The notes under the pieces are model-generated. The model was not told the DNA's origin, searched no databases, and was given only the letters and a program-made list of their open reading frames with translations. A program made the translations under genes and the position numbers. A stretch of 64,000 nucleotides of DNA from NCBI GenBank assembly GCA_004794655.1, contig SMMW01000557.1, positions 124,001 through 188,000 on the forward strand. The letters are read 5' to 3'. Source of the DNA: Marisa cornuarietis (lineage: Eukaryota; Mollusca; Gastropoda; Architaenioglossa; Ampullariidae). Shown here one piece after another: positions 63,279 through 64,000 of this stretch; position 1 is the first letter of the stretch, and each line of letters opens with the position of its first letter.

Positions 63279-64000
63279 CCACCTTTAGATAGGGCTTGGC
63301 TGAGATTAGCCCCGTCTTAGCGCGGGTGACAACGCTTGTGCTTCACACGCCGCAGCCTGATTTATCACACGATCAAATCTCTTCTCATCGATAAAAGTCT
63401 CCAAAGTACAGTGCTGCCAGACCCTTGACCTCGTACCGTTTTGCAAGTACAAAGTTCGAAGTTAATACCGTTAGCACCGGGTGCTAAAAAAAAAAAAAAA
63501 AAGCTATGGCAAGGGTGTTATCATCACTAGTACATGTTGTGCAGTAAGAAGTCGCTAGGCATAGGTACAAACGGTCACGTGGCCGACGTTGGCCCATTTT
63601 CAGTCCTAGTCTTTTTTTTTTTTTTTTTTTGAAGTGTTAGAACGTAGTGGCGTGGTTCCAAATAAATGACAGAAGAGCTGGATCTTGACCCGCCTTCAAG
63701 TGGAGCCTGAAACGCAAGGATTAAGATCAAAGAGGTTCAGCAGATTCTAAACTTGCTTTTTTAATTACTAAAAATTACTTCTTTGTCTCAAAACTTCAGG
63801 GATCAAGATCAAACTCTACTGGCTTTTTACACAATATGGCGAACAAATACATGGCAAAATGATACATAATGCATGTCTATTACTCATAACAATAGATGTG
63901 TTGACGATTGGTTACCATATGAGAAATATTTTTTTCCTCTTTATAAAGTATTTAGAAACATGTGGCAGCCTATCGAGGGATCTGGTTTGTTTGTTTTTTT

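Overview
The window is eukaryotic nuclear DNA, gene-poor and repeat-rich. It comes most likely from a lophotrochozoan, probably a mollusc. The reasons are two innexin (invertebrate gap-junction) genes of molluscan/annelid style, GT-AG introns, many microsatellites, tRNA-derived SINEs, and decayed LINEs and MITEs. The species cannot be read from the sequence, and nothing bacterial or viral is seen.

Layout. Positions 1-22,900 hold no recognisable protein gene apart from one candidate first exon on the minus strand (ATG at 3885-3883). The rest of that stretch is simple repeats, a 50-bp minisatellite (5181-5333) and a 151-bp MITE (17136-17286). Positions 22,947-28,378 carry innexin gene B on the minus strand: six coding exons with consensus or near-consensus splice sites give 398 residues and lack only the extreme N-terminus. 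Its first intron holds a dimeric PIF/Harbinger-type MITE (26129-27634). Positions 31,731-32,943 carry innexin gene A on the minus strand: essentially the whole protein (401 residues from the in-exon ATG) lies in one exon that begins at a strong splice acceptor. From 33 to 42 kb there is a hAT MITE with a perfect 8-bp target duplication, a Jockey-like LINE split by a SINE, a second candidate first exon (ATG at 38268-38266), another LINE fragment and a pogo-type MITE. Positions 48-50 kb hold a decayed LINE reverse transcriptase. A tRNA-Ala(AGC) gene lies at 52553-52625. From 55 to 64 kb there are LINE and SINE remnants, a 43-bp minisatellite and a long GATA array.

How the pieces may work together (inference). 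The two innexins are tandem paralogues in the same orientation. In both, the first recognised exon opens at the same alignment position and in the same codon phase, so each needs an upstream exon supplying a codon ending in G. A segment of about 0.6 kb is duplicated at 3.6-4.3 kb and 38.0-38.6 kb. Each copy carries, on the minus strand, ATG TC followed by a perfect GTAAGT donor, inside a nearly identical block of about 43 bp. Joined to gene A, the second copy gives an in-frame start reading Met-Ser-Val-Ser-Met-Ile-Leu-Gly-Gly. It could also be spliced to gene B, which has no visible start exon of its own. The first copy predicts another innexin just left of the window. Gene A keeps only this 5'-most intron and is followed by an A12 tract, a pattern expected from cDNA-mediated intron loss.
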